A DNA stretch of 64,000 bases from Mytilus edulis. Taxonomy: Eukaryota; Mollusca; Bivalvia; Mytilida; Mytilidae. Numbering within the stretch: position 1 is the stretch's first letter; each line of letters begins with the position of its first letter. Below, piece by piece: positions 26,501 to 36,094 of the stretch. A model generated the notes under the pieces. The model saw nothing but the letters and a program-made list of their open reading frames with translations, did not search any database and was not told where the DNA came from. The position numbers and the translations under genes were made by a program. The stretch spans positions 92,074,208 through 92,138,207 of the forward strand of contig NC_092347.1 of NCBI RefSeq assembly GCF_963676685.1. The letters run 5' to 3'.

Positions 26501-27374
26501 TCTCTATTATTAACATTTCAAGTCTCTTTCGTTAAAAGCTATCTTTAGACCTAGTGAAAACGCAAAAATGTTGTCTAATTTTGATTACCATAGAAAGTAG
26601 ATATGTATTCACGACAGAATATTGATTCCGTGCACTCACAGAATTTTTTCCTCGTTTGACCTCGGGCTTTGATTACTTGTACTCTTAAGACATTTATGTT
26701 GCCTCATTACAACAAAGTGATACAAGCCGTGCAAAATAAGATGTCTTATTGATCTTTCTCTATTAAGTAATTGGACTTGCTTTGAAAAATATTGTCAAAG
26801 TAAACGACTTGTTAGTTCTCTGTCTTCAGTATAACTGTTCTTGATTAATCGAAAATTAATTTATTTTTTATGAAGTTTCTACTGCCATGTATATATGTAC
26901 TATAATACACAAATAAGATAATGGATGGCATACATGTAACGGAACATCTATTTGCGAACATTTTGCAGGATATTTACATCCAATCATTTGTGATATTTCC
27001 TCCCTACTATTTGTTTGGTATTAAAATGTTAATTTTCTCACCCTGTTTTGATTTCCTTATTATCACAACAGTATTAATAATTGTATAGGGTAAACACGTT
27101 TGGAACGTGATTATTCCATTTATTAATGTAGCATGACTTCAAATCAATGCAATTTCATTTGCTCTAAAAATTAAAATACATTATTCGAATACAATTATGA
27201 TTTTTTTGACAGATCTTTTTAATTTTTGTTCAAATGCCCCACCCTTAATTGACACCTACCTGCTATAATTACGGGTAGACCAATTTGTAAAACCAATGCT
27301 CCTTTAACACGCTGTCCAGAGAAATATACCAAATTTTCACTTTCCAGTTGAAGTTCTATAGACGTTACAGACAT
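8516..27374 (-). CDS. Arrestin domain-containing protein (alpha-arrestin, ARRDC-like), seven coding exons
   Basis: Alpha-arrestin adaptor, expected to act in the cytosol at endosomes or plasma membrane in cargo trafficking. Coding exons in transcript order: 27374-27260, 18972-18838, 16486-16242, 15259-15071, 14644-14468, 10067-9965, 8787-8516. Junction phases 1,1,0,0,0,1 agree at every splice site; total 411 aa. The Arrestin_N fold (about residues 5-155) shows YFSGQRVKG, VEVRFRGAARAKW, YFDDRFCLWG, FPFQYKVPE and IRYSVQGIIIR. Arrestin_C (about 180-320) shows CCRPG, LPKRACVPGE, the I-I-T-Y strand, a PLRVPPLCPS segment and VPIIIATIP. The tail (322-411) carries an acidic SEEDEFKPKYKYF stretch and a lysine-rich run. 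No PPxY NEDD4-ligase motif is present, unlike most vertebrate ARRDC tails. The start is the first ATG in the arrestin frame; an overlapping out-of-frame ATG lies 10 nt upstream. The subfamily is not resolved. Confidence 0.9.
9668..9845 (+). mobile_element. 3'-end fragment of the Penelope-like element, internally deleted
   Basis: Begins with the same ACCGTTTCACAGATGATATC segment as the RT remnant at 36.7 kb. It then skips to GCGTTGTCAGTTTG and ends at the shared TATCGTTCGTCCCTC terminus. It lies in the last intron region of the arrestin gene, antisense to it. Confidence 0.6.
10830..10985 (-). repeat. AGTAAAATCAC-family repeat fragment
   Basis: Reverse-oriented: CCAAGTCAGGAATATGATAG through CTCGGAGTTCGGTATTTTT. 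It lies inside an arrestin intron. Confidence 0.6.
12190..12475 (+). repeat. Dispersed molluscan-type repeat ending in a GGGGCAT hairpin
   Basis: Runs from ATGCCCCACTCGCACAATC through GGGACGAACGAACGAATAG to TGCCCCTCTACTATCGTAGG then TGGGGCATAAA, which self-pairs. Related GGGGCATAACTCTTAAACGG sequence occurs at 50.4-50.8 kb. Confidence 0.5.
12490..12690 (-). mobile_element. Fragment of the Penelope-like RT region
   Basis: GATACTTGTATCTACGTT, GAATTTTCTTAGTATTCA and CGCCTCTAGAACATGCAGTT match 37.42-37.65 kb in order, with the intervening part deleted. Confidence 0.5.
12783..13100 (+). repeat. Hammerhead-family repeat, ribozyme mostly lost
   Basis: Only the cleavage-proximal GCGTCTGGCGTATTAAAG remains of the ribozyme. 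The body with GTATCACCAGCCCAGTAGTC and the CAC-TTCG-GTG hairpin (12900-12918) follows and is cut off by the next repeat. Confidence 0.65.
13106..14035 (+). repeat. Two AGTAAAATCAC-family repeats, then a hammerhead remnant
   Basis: Copies at 13106-13440 and 13470-13960 are direct. A ribozyme core at 13969-14013 has CTGATAA instead of CTGATGA, but keeps GAAACGCGCGTC. All are intronic to the arrestin gene. Confidence 0.65.
15430..16190 (-). repeat. Two GGCAACAGTAGTATACC-family copies
   Basis: Reverse-oriented copies at about 15435-15680 and 15930-16190 end in ACTACTGTTGCC-like and ACTAGTTTTGCC sequence. The second ends about 50 bp before arrestin exon 3. Confidence 0.6.
17820..17930 (+). repeat. 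GTGCCAATGAGAC-family repeat fragment
   Basis: AGATGTGGTGTGAGTGCCAA then TGAGACACCCTCCATCC. Related fragments lie at 28445-28530, 33775-33960, 47680-47830 and 53520-53690. Confidence 0.6.
18430..18798 (-). repeat. Full-length hammerhead-family repeat, mutated core
   Basis: Both TATCAA ends are present. The ribozyme at 18456-18499 reads ACGATGA where CTGATGA is needed, so it is probably inactive; GAAACGCGCGTC is kept. It lies 40 bp downstream (in gene direction) of arrestin exon 2. Confidence 0.7.
20570..21480. repeat. AGTAAAATCAC-family copies, one split by another repeat
   Basis: 20572-20705 is one copy. 21034-21155 plus 21325-21450 form a second copy interrupted by a reverse GGCAACAGTAGTATACC-family fragment (21156-21324). 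Confidence 0.65.
22293..22312. repeat. TA microsatellite
   Basis: About ten TA units. A similar tract lies at 44130-44154. Confidence 0.8.
22700..24400. other. Arrestin intron 1, no gene recognised
   Basis: AT-rich, with no reading frame carrying a known motif. Part of the long first coding intron (18973-27259). Confidence 0.5.
24417..24710 (+). repeat. AGTAAAATCAC-family copy fused to a TTGTTGTCTCTTTGACACA repeat
   Basis: The first part (24417-24570) is the usual family. The second (24575-24710, with CGGGTTGTTGTCTCTTTGAC) recurs at 46510-46640. Confidence 0.6.
25000..27240. other. Arrestin intron 1, proximal part
   Basis: No exon, known repeat family or RNA gene recognised. A C-run followed by a T-run occurs near 25135-25160. 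Confidence 0.45.
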
Positions 27375-28186
27375 TGCTGCATTGTTTTTTTAATTACACC
27401 ATTTCCAAGTCTTATTCCGGGTACCTTATTATCAGCCATTGTGGTAAAGTCTCTATGTGTCGTCATGGTTACATGACATGACGATAATATACAGTTTTGA
27501 CGGGAATTAATTTTCTCCTTACATGCGATACAAATAAATTTCTTTCAGTGTATTATAGAGGATGCTTACTGGCTGAGGCAATACACGGATGCCATTGATT
27601 CGATCGATACAGTAGTTGTTCGTCAACGAGAAATGATATTGACAAATACGCGACTCTCTTTGTTGACATATTTAATGTTTTATATTATTTTATAATGCAT
27701 TTGTTAATATAAAAAGTAAGGAATGTGCTCAGATTTGTATGTTATTCACAATAATTGATTTTCTAAAAATAAATTTGCTTTATCATTACTGACCAGAGAA
27801 TGTGTAAATGATCGAAAGTCAATAACACACAGCTTTAACGTACTTAATATCATGAAATAATTTAGTACGGTGCTTCCACCATTATAAATCAATTGTCGCT
27901 TTTCGTGACAATACTAAAATCAATGTTTTCCATATTGTATTGATGAACCTGCTAATACGTGATAGATGTAAATCGGATAATGTTACGTCATAAAATTCCG
28001 TTGGCGCGTAAGCCACGATACTCGACAACAAAAGAAACGCTAACTGAAGGATATATAATTTGATATATGATTAAGCTTGTAACAGATTACATTCCGTTTA
28101 TTTATTGTGATACTGTAATTTATGATTTGCAAATAAAATCACCCTTCAAATTCTTGTGTCCGATAATATTTAAGTAAATTGGGAGA

Positions 28187-29690
28187 TGGGTCATTTAAAA
28201 AAAAAGTCGAATTTTGAAATTGAAAAATTTATTTTTTAAAAGTTACTTATTCAAACAACCCTCTACATAAGCAAATCAAAACAAACATGCAGTACTTTAA
28301 GAACACTATATTAAAAGATGCAATCTTAATGGTGTCATACAAGAATATCTTAAACATTTTTTGATCGGTGGTACAATATTTTGTCTATCCTGTTACCATT
28401 TTCAAAAGAAACTTTGGGTTATTAAGAAAAGGTTTAGATAAAATGTTAATAGATATAAGAAGATGTGGTGTGAGTGCCAATGAGACAACCCTCCATCCAA
28501 ATAACAATTTTAAAAAAGTATAAGTAAGCTTGTTTTACGTAGCCAATTAGATGGTTTTCAAGAGAATAAACTTACATATATATATTCATTCTGTAAAATA
28601 ATAGATTATTTGCCAAATTTCCAGGTTGTACTGAAAAATGCCCATAAATTTTTTTTCAAAGGTTGTAAAAATTACCACCAGTAATGCAAGTCTAAGATAG
28701 CAATTTATATTGTTCGGCATTTTTTCACCCTTTCAAACAAACCCAACATCAAGTAAATCCCTCATAAGTTAGTTTACTTTTCTCTTTATTTCATTGGTAA
28801 CAGGAACGTACGTTTCTGACATATCACTATATAAAAGTCTATCTATCCTGTTACCCTTTTGTCTATCCTGTTACCGATATCAGTATTGCACCTGCAAATG
28901 CTTAATTGGGAAGATTAAGACGTTATAACCTTAAAATGAGTTCAAACAACGAAATATTTCATTCGTTTTGCACCTATAGGTTAAGATAAAAAAAAATTAA
29001 CGACGTTTTTGTCTACAATTGTCTATCCTGTTACTGTAACCATAGCAACCATAGTAACAGGATAGACAAATTTCTTCGTTTTTTTATTGCTGTTGTGAAA
29101 TAACTACTCCCATTGGTGAAGTGATTATGGTTTTCTATTGTGAATTTGGTTACCAACACCTTATTGCACTTTTTACAAGCATTCTGTTGGTGTAATTAAT
29201 CGTTGAAGAAACGAGGCGTTTTAAATGTAAAGATTACTTTGCACTTTTGAAATCAACACTGACTGATTAAATATTCATAGGGAGAATAATTTAACGGCTG
29301 ATTTAATTAGCGGTAACAGGATAGACATGAACCTCCCGTACGCTGATTGAATTTAGTTTAATTCGATAATATGCTACAAACAATGATAAAGAAGCTACGA
29401 TTTTTCGTTAGAGTAATAATTAACGTTCTTAAAAGTCCCCTTTAGCAGATATCAAGGCGATCAGAAAATCGGAAAAAAAAATCATTTGAAATGTGTTTTT
29501 CTGACACTGTTCGCACACAAATACCCCCAAAATCGGACTTAAATGCAGTTTAATTTTATCAAAATAGATGTAATGTTCTGAATCACAAATCCGACAAGCT
29601 TTCATTTAATCCATTACAACTGAAATTTCCATTAGAAATAAAAATTTTAGCATGGGTGTACTGAAAATTCGACATTTTTTTTAAATGACA
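28187..29690. mobile_element. Candidate element with six GTCTATCCTGTTAC motifs
   Basis: The 14-mer occurs directly at 28383, 28861 and 29021, nearly exactly at 28842, and inverted at 29054 and 29313. Short inverted ends (GTCATTTAAAAAAAA then GTCGAATTTT) lie near 28190 and 29685. Element borders are tentative and no protein is encoded. Confidence 0.45.
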
Positions 29691-30425
29691 CAGATAGCGA
29701 AAACCCTAAGAATGGTTTGGGATGACTTTAAGGACTGTGCAACATTTATCTTTCTCTGGGTGGGGCTGGTGCAAATATGTACAGGGCAGATACTGTTTTC
29801 GTGCAAATAATTAGAGGGCCATTTGTTGGGGTATTTTTTTCTGACCCAAATGTCTCTATAAAATGAAATTTGAAACAACCTTAAAAGAGAAAGGACACCG
29901 TCCTAATTCATGCTAAAAAAAATATGACAGACGGCGCCAAGCAACATCAATCACTAGACTATAGTCTCTTAAATTTTGACATACATCTATAATGTGGTAT
30001 GGTATATTATTTTAGCACCCAACCCTACCTCATATAATAGTGGTGTAACAATTGAAGATAAGTTACACTCAGGTCGGTGTGTGCAGCACGAAATTTTTCG
30101 CTGCAGTCCCATTTCATGTAATCATCTATAGTCCAAAAACTCGTTTTATGAACTCTTTGAAGTCTGTTAGCAACCTTCTCCTCGTCCACAATGAAATCAA
30201 AATGAATATGGAATGCCGCCGTTGTTGAAAAAGAGAACCCAAAATGAATTTATATATGAATGATACTGATGTAACCCATCAAATTTTTTATTTTTCGAAA
30301 AACGAAGGATTTTCTTATTCCAGATATAGATTACCTTAGCCGTATTTGGCACAACTTTTTGGAATTTTGGACTCTCAATGCTCATCAACTTTGTACTTGT
30401 TCGGTTTATAAATATTTTGATATGA

Positions 30426-30469
30426 GCGTCACTGATGAGTCTTATGTAGACGAAACGCGCGTCTGGCGT
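30426..30469 (+). ncRNA. Hammerhead ribozyme, type I, intact core (first of a direct pair)
   Basis: Stem I GCGTCA pairs with TGGCGT (6 bp). Then comes CTGATGA, stem II GTC/GAC with loop TTATGTA, GAAA, a minimal stem III (A-U, C-G, loop GCGC) and the cleavage triplet GTC at 30461-30463. All invariant positions are present. Activity is inferred, not shown. Confidence 0.8.
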
Positions 30470-30781
30470 ACTAAATCATAATCCTGGTACCTTTGATAAC
30501 TGTTTACATCACTGGGTCCATGCCACTGCTGGTGGACGTTTTGTCCCCGAGGGCGTCACCAGCCCAGTAGTCAACACTTCGGTGTTGACATGAATATCAA
30601 TAATGTGGTCATTTTTATAAATTTCCAGTTTACAAAACTTTCACTTTTTTCGAAAAACTAAGGATTTTCTTAATCCTTGCATAAATTACCTTAGCCGTAA
30701 TTGGCACAATTTTTTAGAATTTTGGATCCTCAATGCCCATCAACTTTTTACTTGGTTGGTTTTATAAATATTTTGAAATGA

Positions 30782-30825
30782 GCGTCACTGATGAGTCTTA
30801 TGTAGATGAAACGCGGGTCTGGCGT
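30782..30825 (+). ncRNA. Hammerhead ribozyme, type I, near-intact (second of the pair)
   Basis: Same layout 356 nt downstream. Two changes both preserve folding: stem II closes with a G-U wobble (GTC/GAT), and the stem III loop is GCGG. The cleavage triplet is GTC at 30817-30819. Confidence 0.75.
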
Positions 30826-30999
30826 ACTAAATTATAATCCTGGTACCTTTGATAACTATTGAATATTCAAATTTTTAATTATAACTAAGTGTAACCATAG
30901 TGTAACAATAGTAGCCCTATAACTCAGTTACGTGGACGCTTCATATATAAAAAAAGAACGTATAACATCAGTAGCCAATGTAATCTAGCATTTGCTTGA

Positions 31000-31600
31000 T
31001 TTTGATTTTAAGCGTAAACCTTGGTACCAAAGTGATAACCTTTTAAACTGTGGGATAGGGAAAGAAGAAGATCCACCATGCATTTGAAAAAAACCGACTG
31101 CTCTCATTTTCACTTATAAACGGTTTTTCATAATAAAATAAAAAAAGGAACTAAGGCTACTTTCTGATTGTAAGATAACAAGTGTTTTTACAACTTTTTA
31201 ATAGACTGTAACTAGTTCAATACAAATTAACTCTGCAATGACCTAAACTGACATCAATTTAATTCGTTTAGAACATAATATCTCTTGAAGTGATGTCATT
31301 TTGATGATTCTGACGTCAACGCTTCAGTGCTAAAAGAACACATATTTTGTAAAAGAAAGGGCATGAATTTTTGACGTTTATGACGCCATATAGGAAAGAT
31401 CAGGAAAGGCTGTGATTCCGAGGAAAGGACACAATGTCGGACATAGATTTGACTCTTAAACATACATACCATAACTGTAACTAACTTGTAATGGTCATAT
31501 TAGATTCCACAAAAAAAAAACACCAATAACATTTCTTCTTTAATATCAATCATACAACATTTGATTTATGTCAAAATTGTCATATGATCACGAACATGGC
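31000..31600. other. 3' flank of copy A
   Basis: Weakly alignable with the 3' flanks of copies B (39.80-39.93 kb), C (52.0-52.3 kb) and D (59.6-59.85 kb); shared GGACATAGATTT and CCGAGGAAA words. This shows that the duplication units extend past the genes. Confidence 0.5.
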
Positions 31601-31654
31601 TTCAATTCTACATTCCACAACACTTCTATAATAACGAGTCAGTCCCCAACAGGT

Positions 31655-34103
31655 TTACTTGCCGACTGCAGCTGCAGAAGAACATGCTATATTGCTATCC
31701 GACTTCAAAACTGCTAGCTGAGTACAACCAACCTGAATAATTTTACATTCTGGCCCCAAGCTTACTATAATAGCGCCTATTCTGTAACGATTAATACATT
31801 TCTATAACTTTTTTTATACAGAGCTATCCTTTAATAAGACGACGAACATTGGCTGTCTGCAAATTCTTGTTGTATTTAAAAAAAAATATCGGGTTGATAG
31901 AATTGGCGTCCGTATTGTTGAACAGGATCTGATAACCTTTCCAGAACTAGGTTCGTATTGCTTAGTCTTAGTTTTTTTATGTATACAATAGTGCTTTCTA
32001 GAATGTGTTTGTTTTTTCGTCGTTTTTCGGGGGGGGGGGGGGGGGGGGGGGTTATGATTTTGTTGGTTTCTCTATACAGAAATTTGGTTTTCTTTGGTTT
32101 ATCCGCCATATATTTTTCTATACATTGCAAATGATCGTTAGTGTTTTATGGAATCTTGAGACAAATACTACGCGTCAAAAGACCCAAAATTTTCTATCCA
32201 ACACACCTTAAAAACTAATAAACATTAACTTCGTATAATTGTTATAAAAAGTATACGAATAAGATAAAAAGATAGAAATTGAAAAGACTTTTGCAGATGT
32301 AACAAAGACTAGCAAAATCATAAATAACTGGAAAGCAAACCTCCAAAATATATTAAAATGACTTTATCCTACAATATATATACCTATACCTATTATAATA
32401 TACTTATATTTTTTCATTGCACAAGATCATGTTTTCTCTGACAGTTTATGAGCGGCATTTGAACTAATTCAACTTCATGTGTACTGATTGATATTTAGTC
32501 TTAGATACATGCTTTTTATTTGGTTTTATTTGCTCTGAATTAGCTTTCAGTTACTGCAAATACTCTCAGATCTGTGTTTGTTTCTTTAGTATTTTTGTTT
32601 GTATGAATCCAATAATGAGTAAATTTTGAATTGATTTTAATAGTTCGTTTTTTTGTGTTGATACACCACTGTCTTGTGCTAGGGGAGGGTTATGTGCCCC
32701 AAAAATGTTAAACCTCGACACATTCTGTATGTGCCTATCCCAAGTAAGAGACACCTGTAACTCAGTGGTTGTTGTTTGATGCAGTAAGTCATATTTATAT
32801 TTCATTAATGGATTATTGTTTTGTATAGTTAGTTCTTGTATTGTACTGTCTTAGGTATGGGAAATGGTTAGGCGCCTGAAGACATGTTCAACCCCGCCAC
32901 ATTATGTCAGTAAGTGTTTGTGTTTGCCACAAGTCAGGAGCCTGTAATTCAGTGGTTGTCCTTTGTAGCTGTATATTATATTTGTTTTTTGTGTATTCAC
33001 TTTATTGTCTTATACATTAAATAAACCGTTTATAGTTGTATCTTGTTTGAATTATTTTACATTTGTGATGTCGGTGCCTTTTTAAGCTTGCTATGTAGAA
33101 AGGGATTTACTCATTACTGAAGGCCCTAAAGTGATTGAGTAGTTGTTGGTTGGTTGCTTAAAGTCACCCTTATGTGTCATACAGTTGCTAACTTCTACGT
33201 CATTGTGTCTCTGGTGGAGATATATATGCTCAGCTATCACAACATATCTTTATTTTTATATTTGTTTTTATATCTAAAAATATATTTGCTTTTAATGTCT
33301 CTTAATTGTTTGTTGTCTGTTTTTGAATTTTCGAATGTTTATGGATTAGTTTGAATTAGGAGATAGTATGGATTCAGCTTTTAAATGTTTACCATGAGTT
33401 ATAAACAGTGATTATTGATGTTATTGCATATTATAAGAAACACAACTTTTTATCCATGCAATGGAGCATCTACAATTTTTAATTCTTGTTACTCTTTAAA
33501 AAAAGTCATGACATGCAAGCAATAGTTTCTGTTAAAAGTCTCTAAGTCTAAAGACTTACGAACAACATGACAGCACTGTTTTAGAACAGCTGCAGTGTAC
33601 GCATTTAGGCTGGTAAAAGGTTCTGCTCCGTCCTATTGGCATAAAATAACCTTGATAAATGCATCCAGGAAGTCTGAAGGGATATCCTTGAAAAAAAACT
33701 TGGACTGTTAAATCATAATAAAAAATCAGAAAGAACATAGATTAACATGTTTTATGAATTATATGTTTATGTAAAATGTAGAAGATGTGATATGATTGCC
33801 AATGAGACAGTGCTCCATCAGAGATCACATGACATAGAAGTTAGAAACATTAAGTCACCTTATCGCCTTCAATTATGAGCACAGTTCATACCACAAAGCT
33901 TTTGTTTTATTTCGTAACGGTCAAATTATAAAGGTAATTAGGGAGCCGAAATGCCCAGAAATTCGACTTTCACAAAAATATTCGACAATGCATGCGTATA
34001 TAAAGAAATCTCAATTACTTGCTACTGGTATTACGCTGCACCAAGAATGGCTTTCTCTGAAGGAAACAATCACAACTAGGAAGAACATGATGTTAGATTT
34101 CAT
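31655..34103 (-). CDS. Beta-microseminoprotein-like secreted ten-cysteine protein, copy A
   Basis: Small secreted disulfide-rich protein. Coding exons 34103-34019, 33686-33560 and 31781-31655 join in phases 1 and 2 into 112 aa. Residues 1-20 are a signal peptide (hydrophobic FFLVVIVSF) followed by WC. Ten mature cysteines lie at 22, 37, 57, 60, 62, 69, 70, 83, 90 and 104. The order, including CVHCSC, then SCC, then three single Cys, is that of the beta-microseminoprotein (MSMB/PSP94) family. Function in invertebrates is not established; a secreted signalling or defence role is only a guess. It is the first of an array of related copies on this strand. Intron 2 (31782-33559) holds a 23-G run and a dispersed repeat; intron 1 is only 332 nt. 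Confidence 0.8.
32029..32051 (+). repeat. Run of 23 G
   Basis: Homopolymer in intron 2 of copy A. The homologous intron positions in copies C and D read TTTTTCGTCGTTTCTC-like sequence without it. Confidence 0.9.
32650..33240 (-). repeat. GTGCCAATGAGAC-superfamily repeats in intron 2 of copy A
   Basis: Two partial copies with CAAGTCAGGAGCCTGTAATT-like words (32.68 and 32.87 kb). The same family is at 40.87-41.71 kb (copy B intron 2) and 61.17-61.52 kb (copy D intron 2), so insertion before the duplications is possible. Confidence 0.5.
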
Positions 34104-34282
34104 TGTTGAACTAAATGTTTATCTGTGTTCTGGAATATGTTTTGGTATATTGAAGTATCCGAGTTTTGTATACTTGTTTGTACAATTCGTCATAACATTA
34201 TGTTAGTAGTGTTTATTTTTTGTAAAAACAAATAACCCATCTGTTTCAAAAACATTAAAACGATATTGATATGGCATCTTAC

Positions 34283-34345
34283 CTTGGGAAAGCGGAAATA
34301 TGATTGCGTAATCTTGGCGTGACATGCTATCATTGTTATCAAATA
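34283..34345 (-). other. Probable 5'UTR exon of copy A
   Basis: A block ending in a donor (CCCAAG then GTAAGATG) at 34283 is conserved upstream of copies A, B, C and the broken copy. A matching acceptor (TTCCAG) sits at 34130-34135, just before the coding exon, so an untranslated first exon is spliced across about 150 nt. The upstream exon edge is uncertain. Confidence 0.55.
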
Positions 34346-34872
34346 TATCGATACATGTATGGTTTCGTCAAAGGAGTAGACAGTTTTCATTAAAAAAAAC
34401 TATGTTATATTATTTTTCTATTTTAGAGAGTACCCAAAAGGTTTAAAGAAGTATACAATAGGTTTGTTTTATAAAATTCCGATTGTATAATTGTCAATAA
34501 GAACAACTATATTAGAACTGAGCCAATATATTATATAAAAGATAACCAATGACAAAAACGAAAGATGTTGTTTGCTTTCGATGCTTTGTATCTTCAAAAT
34601 GTGATAAAATGGTTTAACGATGTCGTACTATTCAACGTTCTGTGGGCTTACCAAGTCTTGACTGCTTTCAGTTCTGCTCATTTATTCATTACTCCTTTCT
34701 CTTCCTTGTTTAGAAACTAAAGTTACCGTATTATTTCTTAACGTCTTTTAAGTAAATCTACCTCAGGAATAGATTACCTTAGCTGTATTTGCCAAAACTT
34801 TTAGGAATTTTGGTCCTCAATGCTCTTCAACTTCGTACTTTATTTGGCCCTTTTTAACATTTTTGGATTCGA

Positions 34873-34916
34873 GCGTCACTGATGAGTCTTTCGTAGACGA
34901 AACGCGCGTCTGGCCT
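34873..34916 (+). ncRNA. Hammerhead ribozyme, core intact, weakened stem I
   Basis: CTGATGA, stem II GTC/GAC, GAAA, CGCGCGTC are all present. Stem I 3' strand is TGGCCT, giving four pairs before a mismatch. It belongs to a sub-family ending in ATCTATGATGAGTTTATTT, within a repeat at about 34740-34960 upstream of copy A. Confidence 0.7.
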
Positions 34917-35338
34917 AATTATAAAATAAAATCCTAGCATCTATGATGAGTTTATTTGATATCATGTACGCAATAACTTTTGAGAATTAGATTTTGAGAT
35001 TCATAAAACATATCTACATCATCACAATAAACCTGCTCTGGTCCACTGGAATATTAATAACGGAATACCATACCCTAACTTTTATGTTGATACAGTTAAA
35101 AGAGCTCGTCAATTCAGAAACGAGCAATCTAAACGTATGGATCCTTTGAAGAAATGTACCCTTGAAGGTATTTTAAAACATTGTATTGAGATATTTGAAC
35201 ATTGAATTTATTTTCATTGATTTAATACGCTTATGACTATATTATAATATCCGTTTATAAACATTTATGGTTCTAAGTTATTTGTTGTTCCTAAATCTGT
35301 TCGGTGACCTGTAGTTATTTATTTTAACATTGTAATTC

Positions 35339-35470
35339 GAGTGTCACTGATGAGTCTTTTGTAGACAAACCCTGCGCATGGCTTACATAACATTAATCCC
35401 GGTATCTATGATGTGTTTATTTGCAACATCTGGGAATATGCCACTGCTGGTGGAGGTTATACATTACTTG
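35339..35470 (+). repeat. Decayed hammerhead repeat fragment
   Basis: CACTGATGAGTCTTTTGTAG is followed by ACAAACCCTGCGC, so the GAAA box and cleavage site are lost. CCACTGCTGGTGGAGGT marks the repeat body. Confidence 0.6.
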
Positions 35471-35834
35471 TTTAAAAACCTTGATTTTGCACAAAGTCAT
35501 ACTTTTCGCAACCTGCTTATGTGGTTCATCCACTAAAACTGTCGAAGATGACTGTATTGATTAATATTACCGTCTGATAAAAACGTTTTTATTTATGCTC
35601 GTTGAAATTTGGGGTTTGCATTTACTTTCAGTAGCTAAGAGTACTTAAGGTCGATACAGTGTGTTCTTTTTTTTTTGTTAGTTGTTTTTGTTATTTTTTG
35701 TACCGATCTGATCAGTCAAGTCTTTTCCAACATACTTGTAGTTTGTTTTTATTTTGTGTTGTTGCAGCCCCTTTTCAGAAAGGGAGTCAGTTTAGTCAAT
35801 ACAATAACATGTTTAACCGCGTTACATCATTTGA

Positions 35835-35985
35835 TTAATTCGGATTTTAAGTGTTAGCCTTTGTTTCCATATCATAACCGTTTTAACTCTATACATGGGA
35901 TTTGGAATGAAATAAACATTAAAAGTAAACTCATCATATATACCAGGATTTCACTTTTGTATTAGCGCCAAACGCGCGTTAACCG
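35835..35985. repeat. Left copy of a direct duplication around the Penelope-like remnant
   Basis: TATACATGGGATTTGGAATG and AAACTCATCAT, then a hammerhead-family stub (CCAAACGCGCG). It aligns with 37725-37895. Confidence 0.65.
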
Positions 35986-36094
35986 ACTGGTATTATTTTA
36001 ATCACTATTATATGTTTCTTTATTTGTACTGTATTCCGTCATGTCATTTCCATAAAGAGCAAGGTTTGACTAGACACAAAACCAGGTTCTACGC

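Larger units (their letters stand above)
30260..30860 (+). mobile_element. Retrozyme-like repeat, direct dimer (unit 356 bp)
   Basis: Two tandem head-to-tail copies of the hammerhead repeat: CCTGGTACCTTTGATAAC recurs at 30482 and 30838. Between the ribozymes lies a structured segment with a GTCAACAC-TTCG-GTGTTGAC hairpin (30570-30589). It lies in the gene-poor stretch between the arrestin and MSMB-like genes. Confidence 0.75.

Noticed and set aside
35040-35200. Frame with a charged stretch (KRARQFRNEQSKRM)
   Set aside because: Short, no conserved catalytic motif, and not extended on either side; perhaps a retroelement relic but not supportable.
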